Of a DNA stretch of 64,000 nucleotides, positions 31,786 to 44,236 are shown one piece after another; the stretch's first letter is position 1; the number at the start of each line of letters is the position of its first letter. The stretch is from Ostrinia nubilalis. Taxonomy: Eukaryota; Arthropoda; Insecta; Lepidoptera; Crambidae. A program made the position numbers and the translations under genes. A model generated the notes under the pieces. That model was not told the DNA's origin, searched no databases, and saw nothing but the letters and a program-made list of their open reading frames with translations. The stretch lies in assembly GCF_963855985.1 (NCBI RefSeq), contig NC_087090.1, positions 10,848,501-10,912,500 of the forward strand, given 5' to 3'.

Positions 31786-31839
31786 CCGGGCCCCCCTGAA
31801 AAATATAATTGAAAAGTTATATTTTTCAGGGGGGCCCGG
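31786..31839. repeat. Perfect hairpin, 23-bp arms and 8-nt loop
   Basis: CCGGGCCCCCCTGAAAAATA(TAA) at 31,786-31,808 is exactly complementary to 31,817-31,839. The very GC-rich outer stem contrasts with the AT-rich surroundings. No TSD is evident. Confidence 0.8.
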
Positions 31840-32599
31840 ACGTTATTTACTACTCCGCAATTAACATTCGCAGGGCCAGCTAAGTTGCCACTAAATCCGT
31901 ACCTACCCTACAAATGACTGTGCGTCCTACTGGAAATAAAAACCAAGACCCACGGACCGAGTCCCTACGTAAGTTAAGTAGGTTACCTACATCGTTACTT
32001 ATACATTTCGATGTCCACCACTGAGGGACAGAGCAACTCATTTCTTCTTAGTGTCCACCAGTAGGGCCCAACGGGAAGATTTCAGTAGCGCTGTCCCCCA
32101 CTGGTGGATATTGCAACTTTTTTTCTCGATGTCCACCAGTGGTGGACAAATAGTGGGGGACATCGGGAATAAACGGTTTTGTGCATTTGAACAAAAATCA
32201 AAGTAATAGTACTGAAAAAATAACTAGAATACCTACTTCACTCACTACAAGAAATAGGAATCTAATCGGCAGACAACACCCCGCTGATGATGTCAATGAG
32301 AACAATACTACTCGAAAGCACCGGTCAATATTATTTTTCCCCGGGGTATCCCAGGCTGGGACTCCCAGCCCAACACACCCACCAGACGTTAAATTGAATC
32401 TGGCTTGAGGGCACGGGTGACTTTATTCGGGTAAGTAAGTACGCATCCAAAAGCGTTTCTGTAAGTAAGTAGGTAAGTACCCACCTAACTATTTCTCTTA
32501 GGTCTGGTACAGCCACAGCGATAGTCGCGAGGTTGCTGAGCTTAAGTTCTCGTTGGCTTCTCGTACATGTTACATCAAACCGTAACCTCCCCGCGGTTA

Positions 32600-32830
32600 T
32601 CGCCTCTGTGCATTGCCAATGAGAACTACCCAGAAGAAACCGTGTGGTTATCGCGCTTCTGAATTAGGACTTATTAAACTTACATCGGTCCACCTAGTGA
32701 GAGGCCTGGCCTGCCCACGCTACGTCTTCCGTGCCTGGATGCGAGCGGCGCAGGAACGGTCTTTGTGGAAATCCTTGGGGGAGGCCTTTGTCCAGCAGTG
32801 GACGTCTTTCGGCTGAAACGAACGAACGAA
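32600..32830 (+). pseudogene. RTE-like LINE 3' end, C-terminal RT fragment
   Basis: A short open stretch ends WMRAAQERSLWKSLGEAFVQ(Q) W-T-S-F-G, then stop and a (CGAA)n tail. This is the C-terminus of lepidopteran RTE-like endonuclease/RT polyproteins. The rest of the element is absent, consistent with 5' truncation during target-primed reverse transcription. Confidence 0.7.
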
Positions 32831-33299
32831 ACTTACATCAAATTACAAAAAGGAAAAATCGAGTTAAGTTTTTCATTCTACTTTGTCGATCTCAAAGGAT
32901 TGTGTATTTTGCTAGCCTGACTTAATTTTGACGTCTCGCTAAATAATAACATTCACGATTCAGATATACTTATTCAATACCTACTTTTCATCATTAATAT
33001 CACTGTGCTAATAAAATGCGCGTGGTCATCACATGTGTGATGTACTTAAGTAAAGGAATTGTATTTTCCTTTGCTGCTATTACCTACTACTTAAGTATGC
33101 TAACCACTGTCCACCACTTGTACCTATATCCATCTACCTTACTTTATTGTACTTAGTAAAGCTACAGCATTTCTTCTAATCCTACTTATTTACTTAAATT
33201 AATGTTTGGTGATATACAATTACTAAAACTGAATAACCGAATAGAATTCTTTATAAGTAAGCCTACCTATCAATAATGAGGAGATCCGTAAACGAACTA

Positions 33300-33610
33300 A
33301 AGTTACTGACACTGACATAGCCCAACGGATTAGCAAGCTGAAGTGAAAATGGGCAGGGCATATAGTAGGAAGGTTCCTACCTCAGATCAAGGTATATACC
33401 TACCTACCTACGCAGAACTGGCGGCCGATGGGGCAGCAAGATTCTGGAGTGGCCTCGTACCGGTAAGCGCAGCGTAGGACGTTCACCCACAAGGTGGACC
33501 GACGACTTCATAAAGGTCGTTTAAGGTAGCAGGAAGGAGCTGGATGCAATTGTGGAAATCATTGCGGGAGGCCTATGTTCAGCAGTGGACGTCCTATGGT
33601 TGAAATGATC
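33300..33610 (+). pseudogene. RTE-like LINE 3' end, decayed RT C-terminus
   Basis: Frame-shifted remnants of ISKLK-W-AGHI, LEWPRTGKRSVGR, FTHKVDRR and the terminal GGLCSAVDVL-type block follow the order of the RTE-like C-terminal region. It is older and more degenerate than the copy at 32.7 kb. It ends in GGTTGAAATGATC. Confidence 0.65.
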
Positions 33611-33789
33611 TTGATAAAGCCTACCTATACTTGAAGTACTTACAAGCAAGGTTGCTTCCATCTAAACCGAAAAGTCCGGACAAATTCGGACGAATGGTAA
33701 CCCTGTGTGGGTAACCCTAACTATTTTACAAGCAAGGCCTTTGTCTCTGATCAGATACTCACGTAGTGCATTTAAATGTTCTATTCAAG

Positions 33790-35240
33790 CCGGCCGTTTG
33801 GTGTAGTGGTTCGAAACGAACTAGGGTAAGTGCGCTAGTTTTCGTCCAATTATCGGAGTTGCCAACTTTGTGATGCGAAATGAACATCTTAAAATACCCT
33901 TACTCATATGTATCATATGTCATTTTAGTCCTTATATAGTCTACTTTACGTTAATATTATATGACAATAGGTAAATACCACAGGTTTTTTTTATAAAAAA
34001 TATTTTATGCAAAAGAGGCGATTTCACTAGTTTTCGTCCAAAAAAATCAGTTTTCGTCCTAGTGTACGCTAGTTTTCGACCACTGTGTAGAAAAAAGGGT
34101 GCAGTTGAATTATTAACTTAAAACCAATTCTACAATACAGTAACTATGGATTGTGGTATATCATTTGAAAGGTAATTTTGTTAGCTTTCAAATGATATCA
34201 AAAAGATTTAAATAAGTTTCTTAACTAAATTTAGGAAAATATTGCAATAGGTCGAAGGACAAATGGACGAAAACTAATCTACAGGAATAGCTAATTTTGG
34301 TTTTCGTCCACCCCAGTACTTGCTCATGACGTCATGGTCGAAAACACAACAACGTTTAAAGCTGTTTTTTGTTTTCGTCCACATCTTTTTAACGGTTTTT
34401 ATGGGTAGGTATATCACTGTTAAAAAGTGGACGTAAACTAAAATGTTTAATGTAATCGCAATAAAGATCATATTGGAAGAAAAAGCATTGTATTTTGTAG
34501 GTCCATTGAAGTAAAATGATTATTAAAAATATTAACTAGGTGTCAGGGTTTCCGTCCACGTGGACGAAAACCAAAATCTTGCAAAATTGTTATGCTAGTA
34601 TTAGTCCACTTAATTATCTAAGATTTCTATACAAAAACTTTAATAAATCCTTAAAATAGTGTTTATTATGCTAATAATTAGTCATACGTGCCAAAAACAT
34701 TACGTAAAGTAGCTAAAACAGTAATTAAACATACCATGAAAGTTCCCTACCGGCACGTTTTTTTTCTAACTTGATGACGTTTTCTATTCACCTGTGTGCA
34801 GCAGCAACTTCCGTAGATTTTTTTGGACTTATTACTTGTCAAATTACATTTTAATGCAGGCAGACTGTTACTTAGATATTATAGATTGTAACAAGTCCAA
34901 ACTTGCACGGAAAGTTAGGTTTGTATTCTAATTTTCCGTATTTGTTTGTGGCAAGTCGGTCAAATGGACGAAAACAGGAGCTGGACGGAAAACCGGCGCA
35001 ATTACCCTACTATTCCGGAGGTAGCGGGTTCGATTCCCGCACAGTACAAACATTTGTGTGCATGAACATATTTGTTTGTATTGGACTGGGTGTTTTCTAT
35101 GTATAATAAGTATGTATTTAAAAAAAAAAGTATTTATGTACGTTTATATCCGTTGTCTAGTACCCATAGTACAAGCTTTGCTTAGTTTGGGACTAGAAGC
35201 GCAGTGTAAAATGTCTAAGGATATTTATTATTATTCTCTT
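33790..35240 (+). repeat. tRNA-derived SINE split by a 1.2-kb transposon
   Basis: The A-box-like part GGCCGTTTGGTGTAGTGGTT (33,791-33,810) and the B-box part GTAGCGGGTTCGATTCCCGC (35,021-35,040) belong to one SINE that continues to about 35,240 with the usual GGGTGTTTTCTATGTAT tail and A-run. They are separated by the element at 33,824-35,007. In an intact SINE the boxes are a few tens of bases apart. Confidence 0.75.
33824..35007. mobile_element. Element Z: TA-flanked DNA transposon with about 12 GTTTTCGTCC motifs
   Basis: Inverted termini GGGTAAGTGCGCTAGTTTTC and the complementary right end (ending GCGCAATTACCC) flank 1,184 bp. TA lies on both sides (33,822-33,823 and 35,008-35,009); an ACT duplication is an alternative reading. 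The motif GTTTTCGTCC, in both orientations, recurs at about 33,838, 34,030, 34,050, 34,071, 34,264, 34,300, 34,336, 34,371, 34,550, 34,562, 34,967 and 34,985. There is no coding region of note, so it is non-autonomous. Confidence 0.78.
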
Positions 35241-35895
35241 TGACTTAAGACTCAAATTGCGCGAGCAAGCAAACGAATGCAGCGCACTGCACTGCGTCGC
35301 AACACAAAGAACAAGAGTCGGCATTCTGTATACCCGCTTAAATAGTAGGTATGTTACACAATGAATGCATGCATACTATAATTATGTAGTAGGTAGGTAG
35401 GTACCAACATATTTACGTACTTATTTTTAGACGTCTTTCATAAGAGCAATGCCTACATCTACCTACTAGCTACGTTTGTAACTAAGAACGTAGATTTCAA
35501 GGTTAAATAAAACATAACCAATCTAATGAATCTGTAATGATGAACCTGCTTACCTTATAAAGAAGTTACCGATGTACCTACCTAAATGCTTCCTAGATGA
35601 TAATAAAACAAATTCGGTACTGTGTTCAGTACCGAAAATACAAGTAGGTACCTATTATATCGCAACACACCGTACTCTTTCCACCACACCCCTTAGATTA
35701 ATATTAATCGAAGCCACACCCCAAAAACCCTGCTATCGATATTTTGGGGCTTTGTGTCATTTGAGCGACTCGAAGTAAAGAGTAACCACGCCCACTACTC
35801 GCATTTCGTCTAAGAATAACCTAAAAATAAATTCAAGCCTTTTAATTGAGAAAAAGTTATTGTTAAAATAAAACAAAAATTACTGATAAAATATT
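35241..35895. other. Intergenic sequence, no feature recognised
   Basis: AT-rich interval with tandem-like TAGGTAGGTA stretches near 35,390 and no recognisable element or gene. Confidence 0.4.
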
Positions 35896-37652
35896 TTATT
35901 TCCCACCACCACTGGCATTAATGCCTCGTTTTATGAATCCAATATTTCTCAAATAACGTACAATAAAAGGTGTTGCTGTCAATGTTATGGCCATCCTTAT
36001 TGGAGCAAAACACTTGTGCACTGCATATGCTATTACAAAAGTTCCAGCATTTGATGTTGCTAATTTAGATAATGTGCCTTCACCAACATTGAATCGTTTT
36101 AATATCTCCACTAAATCGACGCCGCTGAAAACATAATAATTCTCATTAAATTTACAATACATAGACCAAATTAAGGTTAATTAATAATAATATCTTTGGA
36201 CATATTTCACTGGGTCAAATTTTTTAAATCCTATCACAATAATATTAAGTCTAGAAAATATGTTTGAGCAAATAGGTAAAAATAGGTAAGATGTATTGCA
36301 TTACCTATTTGATTTCATTAAAATTATAGGACTAGGTGAATTGAATGTATGTTCTAATTAGCTATTAAAAAATTTTTTTACATATTTATGACATTTATTA
36401 AATGATTAATGATGAGCTATCCATGAAAATACTTAAAGCAACATAATTATGTGTTAGTGTCGAATTTAATGCTAAGCCATAAAATAGTAGAAGGGGCATG
36501 ATGTATATGGTTCAAATTAGCCAGACATACCTAGATATAAGAAGATAGCACCCCCCCAAAGACATTAATGAAATGGCAACATGGAATATAATCACTGTTG
36601 AACCATAATCTTTCACAGCCTTCTTCAATTTTTCTTTGGAAGTCAACGGGGGATTTGTATTTGTACTCATATTTCTTGTTCCAAATGTAACAGCTGTGCT
36701 TTGAAAAAAATATTACATTGTAGTGAACACCACCAGATTCTAATACAATAGGATAGTTGATATGATAGATGATACTACTTGTTATTATCTTATCATAAAT
36801 TACACAACATTTATCAGCATTTCAGCAGTCATAACATTTTAAGCCAAATAAGACAATAACAGTAGATAGCCTCATCTTAAACAGTAAAAAATATAATAAA
36901 CCAAAAATGGTGTTAACAATCCTGTTGTATTTTACAAATAATAAAGCTGGTTTATAAACAAATATAATAAATGCAATGGAAATAATGAATGTGTTAAAAT
37001 AACATGAATTATAATGAGGTTAATGTCATGACATATTATTTATCCACAATTAAGTTTACATACCGGAATTGGGCTTTTTGTTGCGGTATTCATTCCTCAG
37101 GGTCAAATAATGAGCGCTGTGCAAGTGATCAGAAAGATATTTGTATCCTTGTCCCCACTGGGAGCCTGGCATATTTAAATGAGTGTGATTGCCACTGAAT
37201 GGACTTGGGACGTTACTCTGCATAGACGCTGAGAGACTCACTGCCCCACGACAATCATACTTGTTTACATGAGGATCAACTTGTGCTGTGATATCAATTT
37301 TTGAAAAATCTTCAATTTGTCTTTTATAGCATGAATTCATAACGGGTCCAGATATGTCTCTTGTACGAAGAGGAGAAAACCTTCCCATTTCAGATGCATT
37401 TATATCAACAACATTAGTCGGCAACTTTAGCGCAGTTTGAGGGTATTTGTAGGGCAATGAGACATGGATAGTCTTTTCGATAACTCTTGCTTCTCCACCT
37501 TGAAAATAGAGTTTAGCTGTGAATGTGCACGTACACATAATTTATGTAAATTCTATGTTTAGTCACAATAAAATGTACTCACCAAATACTTGGTTCGACA
37601 CGCAATTTTTTCCATGGTGATAAATGTTTGATCTGGAATAAATTTTGTACAT
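35896..37652 (-). CDS. FAM210A/B-like mitochondrial inner-membrane protein (DUF1279)
   Basis: Four exons (37,652-37,583, 37,516-37,064, 36,693-36,531, 36,124-35,896) give 304 residues in one frame. The C-terminal DUF1279 domain has KEKLKKAVKDYG, a first hydrophobic helix (VIIFHVAISLMSLGG), SSGVDLVEILKR, AYAVHKCFAPIRMAITLTAT and PFIVRYLRNIGFIKRG, matching vertebrate FAM210. About 170 poorly conserved residues precede it, as expected of a mitochondrial targeting and linker region. FAM210 proteins act in mitochondrial translation and haem metabolism. The exon 3 acceptor has two AGs four bases apart; only the downstream one (CACAG|CTGTT) keeps the frame. FAM210A versus FAM210B cannot be settled here. 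Confidence 0.85.
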
Positions 37653-38556
37653 TTTGAGGAACTATTTTATTGCTGTCGAACGTATAAAGTTATCGCAGTT
37701 TAGTATTTGTTTCTCATAGTAATTTTCCTGTTTGCTATACAAGTTCTACAACTTTTGTTGTATATTTGCTTGCATGTGTGTGTGTGACCAGTTGAATTGT
37801 CAATGTCACAGTCACTGTCAGTGTGATTCTTTCCTTTTGCAGAAAAGGCAAAGGCAATAGGTAACAAGTCATCAGATTTAATTTTTTTGGTTATTATGAA
37901 TTTAACAGAGATCGCGCAGCAAGCGTTGAGGCGAATAAATATTAAATAAGCGATAAACACAAGCAAAGACGTATCTGTATTTTAAGCTTGTTATGCTGAT
38001 GTTGATGAAAATTTATACTTTTCTAAAACTAAAATACTTTATTTAATTAACAACATTTATTTCTTAACAATTTTAATACAGTTCTCATTATGTAAGTATA
38101 TAAATATTATTTATTAAATTGACACAGGAATCCACACGCAAATACTTGTGCAGATTAGCTTTGTCAGATAGCGACGTCGGTCGGTTCGCTGTTTTTTGTG
38201 CTGTGTTACTGTGTTGAGACTGTTGAGTGAGAGACAAGAGTATTGTTGAGTTTTTTTGCTAGCACGATATGTGGAACTCAATATTCCCCATTCTTTTAAC
38301 ACAGTTTTAAGCACAGTAGCAGTGATTATGAAAAATCCCGACACTACCCGATGCGCCACCTGGCGGGACAAATTCACAGTGGGGATCCCCATAAATCATA
38401 ACTTATTTTTATTGACCAAAATATAACAAAATACCTAAATTCTGTCCGTTAAACCTAACCCTAAGTAATTTGTTTAAGAAAGTAATAAAACAAAGCTTTT
38501 GTAAAAAGTAGCTTTGTTTTATTTCTTATGAGGGTAAAAATGGGATTATTATCTAT
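37653..38556. other. Intergenic/promoter region between FAM210-like and PDE12 genes
   Basis: Contains the FAM210-like promoter and the PDE12 3' flank. ORFs of about 90 codons here show no family features. No repeat with recognisable ends. Confidence 0.4.
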
Positions 38557-41500
38557 TTAGTGATGGCTAAATTCTAAATCTGCAACTAAGGCTATATGAT
38601 CAGAAGGGAATACAATGCTTGGTAAAGCAGTGTATGCTTGGATTTCTTCAAGGCTGGGTAATGGAACCACCTGTAAGAAGAAATAAAATATTCAAAAATA
38701 CCTATTAGTTGAGAAATTCAGTCAAAAATATATTTCTATTTATGTAATTAAAACATTTTCTTGCGTGTAGATAAATTATTAACTCTGATTTTTCACTGTA
38801 AAAACTTTATACTTTAAAGTAGTTTAAAGTAACTTTTCTTCTAGTGTTTATATTGTGTTTGAAAACCTGGTTTCGCAAATCTAAAGAAATCTTTAAAAGT
38901 AAATAATTATTTACCTGTACGACTTGGAAACAAGCCTTCTCATAATATATGTAATCCAAACAGCCTGCAAAACCAGCTGTATAGTTTGTGCAAGGTGGAG
39001 TGCCACAAGCACTTGCAAGAATAGTTTCCTGATTCAAGCTAAGATGAGAAATAGCTTCATCTAGATCTAAAAACATGAATTCAGGATAAATAACTGTTAT
39101 GTAATCGAAAAAAGATAAGAAGCGATAAAAAGTTAAATAAAAAAGCTTACTTGACTTCCAATCTGGCAAGGAATTAGGAGCTGAGCCTGTGGTGAATAAT
39201 TTATAAATGCCGGCTAATGGATCGCTATTAAAGTCTCCGCAAACTATCACAGATATTCTTTTTCCTGGAAACTATAAAAATACATTTTAGGGGTAAAATC
39301 CTACTTCCTACGAATATTATAATAATATACGAAAGTTTCTCTGGATGTTTGTTACTCTTTGACGTAAAAACTTCTGAACGGATTTTGATGAAATTTTACA
39401 GTATTATTGTTTACCCAGAATAATAACTTAGGCTATAATTTATGAGGATATGTGACAAACTAAATTTCACGCGGGTGAAGCCGCGGGCAAAAGCTAGTGA
39501 AAAATAAAACAAATAACGGTAAATGTATAAATAATGAAACAATAACATATGACAGTAATGGGACGAAAAATAACACTTTCAAATAAATTATCAAATTGTG
39601 ATGACCATAATAATATTATCAATTTCCGGTAATCATTGATTATCGCGTTCAGATAGACTGACGATACTTTGTTCAATAATTGTAGTGATTTACAGTGGTT
39701 TTATAATACCGTTTTTCACAAGAGGTTAATGCTGGGTCATTTTTGTAAATACTGGACCTACAGTAGAAGCCATTTCCACTGGTGGGGGCAACTGGGAATA
39801 ACCAAACCATCAGCCAGCATGTTATTTTAATCCCAACTAATCCCAACTAATATTATAAATGCGAAAGTAACTCTGTCTGTCTGTCTGTCTGTCTGTTACG
39901 CTTTCCCGCTTAAACCTCGCAACCGATTTTGATGAAATTTGGCATAGAGATAGTTTGAGTCCCGGGAAAGAACATAGGATAGTTTTTATCCCGGTTTTTG
40001 AAACAGGGACGCGCGCGATAAAGTTTTTCTGTGCCAGACAAAATTCCACGCGGGCGAAGCCGCGGGCGGAAAGCTAGTCAATAATATTTCGCACTCTTTC
40101 AATATTTTGTTTATGAGTCCAGTATAATTAATTGACCTTATTTAGAAAGATAATATTGTTAAAAATTCAAATTTTAATCCTACCTTATTTTTCAATGTGT
40201 TTCTTACGTCATTTAACCAATAAATTAAAATTCCTCCTTGAATGAGTCTTATATGATCTGCATCTGGGTGAAAATATAAGTGGGTGTTGCCAACTAAAAG
40301 TATCTCATTTGGATTTTCAATTGGTTGTAAAAATGTTGCACTTGCCACTGTTGATCTGTCCAACAATCTTTCTGTAAGCTTATTATTTTCTTTAACATTA
40401 TTCCAAACTTCTTGTAGATAAGGTTTAGTCTGTATAACTTCTGCAATCAGTGCTTTTTCCTCACCTAAAATTCTGAAATGTACAAATAAAACAAAATGTT
40501 ATTTTTAAGTGACTATTAAAAATTTGTAGATAGTATTTTTGGTTTTTCATTAGTAGTTTCTTGGTATACATGTAAATCTTATAAAAACAAGTAGTTCTTA
40601 AATGTATAACAATTACAGCATAACATTTGAGTCTCGTTAAATTAAAGGTTACCCATCATGTTCATGACAGCATAATACATTACAACGTAACACATACTTG
40701 CAATCATTGTGCTAAAATGCCAGAAATCATACCTAAATCTGTCCATTCTGTAGAACAAAGCCAATCCCTCTGCAACTTCTTTTCCTTTCTTATAAAACAC
40801 ACCATGAAGTCCATTTTCTTGTAAGAGAGGCTGCAAATAATGATTGAAGATTTTGGCATCAACTTCTTGTAGGCAAAGAATGTCAGCATTGTAACCTAAG
40901 TAAAAAATAATAATATTATTTTTATACTCATACATATAATATATTAATTATACCTACTTTACTTATTGTTAACACTTAAAAATATTTTTTAAATATTTCA
41001 CAAACCTGTCAATTCCTTTAATATAAGTTGTTTTCTGTAATCAATGCTCAAAGCATATGGTGGGCAATATGGATATAGAACTTCTCTTGTATGATCTGAA
41101 TCGCAATACAAATCAGCCAGGATATTATATGTCACACAACGAAATCTGAAAAGCTATATAAATTTAGATCATTTAAGCCCGATTCAACCAAACTTTCATC
41201 CGAGAAACTGGCACATTCAGTTTTAGTATGGGAAATATGTCACAAACTGATGATTTATTCTGCGATTAATATTTACTCTTGTTTGGTCGAATCCGCCCTT
41301 AGTCAATTCCAAAATCAATTCAATCCAAATATATTATTATATCATTTATTTATAGTTAGGGTTCTTGGAAGTAGGTATGGATCTATGTATAATCTACCCA
41401 CAGTCCAACTATTTAAGATGTTGACTCAATCTCTATTGGTATAATAGTATGCCATTATGATTAATTTAATACAGAGAAACAGTTAGACCCAGTTTAATTT

Positions 41501-42484
41501 GATCCACCCGGTGAATGATAAATTCAAGGATATATGTAATGAAATCAGTCAAGTATTATCACCTGTTATTTGTTAGTTTTGATGCAGTGAACATATGCCT
41601 TGTTTCGAAAGGACATTTCCCAGGACCAGCTTCAACCACATTTTTGGAAATGGCTTCTACTGTAGGTCCAGTAGTTTCTCCATTACCTAAAACAACTAAT
41701 TTATCATCAATTTGAACAAATTAATTTTGTCTTAGAAGGTCTAATATAGGACAAGACTACTGTTACCTGGAATACATTCTATTTTCAATTTCTTCCCAAC
41801 ATCTTGAGCTGTTGGTGTATATGTATAACTTTCACCAACTAATTCCCATTTAATGTGAAAGGGACTCATTTCATTTCCTTTTTCATTTTTGTCAAAACCT
41901 GTGTACCATTTGAAAAGGCTTGTTTCTTTACTGGCATATTGCAGTGCCAAATGATCTGGGTAAACAGGAAAGCCCATTAAAATACTTTGAGGCAAATTTA
42001 TGTTTACTACCCAAGGAGCATTAAAAACAGCTCTAAACATCTGGTCTCCAAACTTAAGATGTATAGGCTCTTTAGTATTAAACAAATCTAAACAACTCGA
42101 CTGTTCACTGATGTCATTATGAACATTTACCAACTTTATCTCGATATCGTTAAGGCCTTCTTTTGCCTTCTTTTTATCTGCTTTTTTTATAGCTTTTTGT
42201 ATATTCGTAGCGATACGAACAAACACATTTTGCAGGGTTTCAGTTGGTTTACGACTAAAATTAAATTGCCTTACAGAATCCTTAATTTTGTATAGGAATG
42301 TAATATCTACCGTTTCTTCCTTTTGTATATATCTGAAGTAACATTTTTCGGAATTCATAGCTTTAGTTTTAGAAATATTTAAACTAGAAAATCTACGTAA
42401 AAGTAATCGTAATCTCATTACTTTAAATTGTAACCTCAAAATCATAGTACGATAACGCAAAAATGACATTGACACTAATGACAC
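38557..42484 (-). CDS. PDE12: 2',5'-phosphodiesterase 12 (mitochondrial deadenylase)
   Basis: Eight exons (42,484-41,767, 41,686-41,563, 41,145-41,006, 40,895-40,733, 40,472-40,184, 39,271-39,151, 39,066-38,915, 38,670-38,557) give 606 residues, almost the human length of 609. The N-terminus is Arg-rich and suits mitochondrial import. A PDE12-specific N-terminal domain precedes an exonuclease-endonuclease-phosphatase domain with RCVTYNILADLY, LCLQEVD, NTHLYFHPDADHIR, VIVCGDFNSDP, GCLDYIYY and the C-terminal PSDHIAL. The N, E, D and H metal/catalytic positions are all present. The enzyme removes poly(A) from mitochondrial mRNA and cleaves 2-5A. The first of several in-frame ATGs was chosen. 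Intron 5 carries two Lep1-like fragments. A 6.5-kb foldback element begins 28 bp upstream of the ATG. Confidence 0.93.
39306..39497 (+). mobile_element. Lep1-like non-autonomous Helitron
   Basis: The block begins near AATATTATAATAATATACGAAAG, continues with CTGAACGGATTTTGATGAAA and ATAGGCTATAATTTATGA-like sequence, and ends GAAGCCGCGGGCAAAAGCTAG. The CTAG end fits the CTRR terminus of Helitrons, and this consensus recurs at 58.4 kb. It lies in PDE12 intron 5. The family name is from recognition. Confidence 0.6.
39838..40078 (+). mobile_element. Lep1-like non-autonomous Helitron with (GTCT)n
   Basis: Starts CTAATATTATAAATGCGAAAG, has an internal CTGT/GTCT microsatellite, ACCGATTTTGATGAAATTTG, and ends GCGAAGCCGCGGGCGGAAAGCTAG. 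It is a different subfamily from the copy 340 bp to the left, in the same PDE12 intron. Confidence 0.6.
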
Positions 42485-44236
42485 TTACCACAGACAAAAA
42501 AACCTTTTTTTACACAGATATAGATAGATGCAGCATGTGTCAAAAATTGTATGAAGCCACAGATATGGATTAGAGTAGATACAGCAAGTTGATCGTGAAA
42601 GCGTGCCATTCCGATATGTCCAAATGGACATACATGGTCGAGTGATGTTCATGTAATCCGATTACAACAATCGGTTACGATGATTTTACGAGGACAGTAG
42701 TACGAACACGGTAGAAAGAAGAAATTATTTACGGATTGAGAATTGTAATTAACAGTACAAGTAACAAATAATTAATTAGAATAAAGTAGCAGTAGAAGAA
42801 GTATAAAGTAGCATTGTTTTTAATACATATCCTGCGATGTACTCTTAAGAGTTAAAACCATGGTCCCTATATGTGGTGCACTCATACCGATCCCAAGGAA
42901 CCGTACTTACTCATAACAATAAGACACACACTGATGCATGTATTCATGCACTTGACAAATTTATGTCTTGAAACGCTGGTAGGGTAAAAAAAATAACGAG
43001 ATTTGACGATTTGTAAGAATTAATTTATTTTAAAAAGGTAAATAAAGATGTTTTTGGTTTTGTATTTAACAAGTTATCAGTTTTATTGGAATTAATTAAT
43101 TTTCGAATCGAGTCACACGATATCATTCGATGACTTTGCAAATGCAGTACGATGATACGATTACTTTTACGTTGCGGCAATCACTAAAATTCGCTAAAAT
43201 GAAGAGAATGTCTCCAACTTCCTCATTGGCCCTAGAGCAATTCCAAGTATACCATCAATAAAAGCCTAATTAGAGTCATCAAACCTCTCAGTCATTCAAT
43301 TAGAGCCATTAGAACTTCATAACTATGAGTTGTTTTCTATGTGTAAGCTGAGGACACGTGTCTCCAGCTGACACATCTGTATCTTCGTAAATATTTATGC
43401 TACGATAATGTATTATACCTCAAAAATTACAGTCGAATCCAAATAGTAGGCTTTCCACTTTTCAAGACTTTAGCTCAAATACTGTTAAAACCACGATCAA
43501 AAAACTATGTGCGAGCTGGAGTACCGTGTCTCCAGCTTACACATCTGTATCTTCGTAAATATTTAAGCTACATCAATGTTTTATATCTCATAAATTAAAG
43601 TCGAATAAAAAAACCCGACTTCAATTCTTTCAAAGCTTTATTTCGAACCGTTTTCGAACTACGAACCGATACGTATGTGTAAGCTGGTGACACGTAACAC
43701 ACGGTGGATTATTAAAACCGTATAAGTTAGAGTTGCGTTTTAAATATCAAATAATTCGTTATAATTGAAGTACACACGAGACATAATTTCAAATCTCTAG
43801 GCCTCTTAGTTTCAGAATTGAAAGCCAAAAACTATTTTCCCGCCAAATAATTCAAATAATATGGGTCGACTGCGACGTTGCCGTTCCGTGCGTCCACTAG
43901 AGCAGTCGAATTTGAACCTAAAAACTAGTACTGTTTGAATCATTTTTATTTGTAGTTTAAATCATTTAATTTCGATTATAAGAATTTTAGACTAGGAGCC
44001 GGCTGATTTCTGTATTGAGTACTTAATAACCTATATTTTATTAATAAGAAAAAGCTAGGTAAAACAAAATTATATTTTAATATACAAGTATAATAACGAA
44101 CTTGTTTCCAAAGACTCAAATATTTGTGGCGTTTCTAAACGCAACCACTTTAATTTTTATTTAAATACCGTGAAGTCCCACGATTCTGCCACGTCAAGTG
44201 GCAAAAATGGGCAACAACTATACAGGGTGGAAACGT

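Larger units (their letters stand above)
31003..33785. other. Intergenic region with repeat debris
   Basis: No gene found. It contains a half copy (31,478-31,527) of the MITE at 60,079, a perfect 23-bp-arm hairpin at 31,786-31,839, a cluster of GTCCACCAGT motifs at about 32,010-32,165, and two RTE-like LINE 3' ends. The remainder is AT-rich with no ORF that resembles a known protein. Confidence 0.5.

Noticed and set aside
35010..35045. tRNA-like B box GGGTTCGATTCCCGC as a tRNA gene
   Set aside because: It belongs to a split SINE; no acceptor stem or anticodon arm can be folded.
36531..37652. Apparent bicistronic arrangement: an upstream ORF ending in TGA overlapping the ATG of the FAM210 domain (ATGA)
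   Set aside because: It arises only if the first of two acceptor AGs (CAAAG|CACAG) is used. The second acceptor four bases later keeps a single continuous 304-residue frame, so one ordinary protein is the simpler model.
38114..38392. 92-codon minus-strand ORF between FAM210-like and PDE12
   Set aside because: No splice context, conserved motif or sensible composition.
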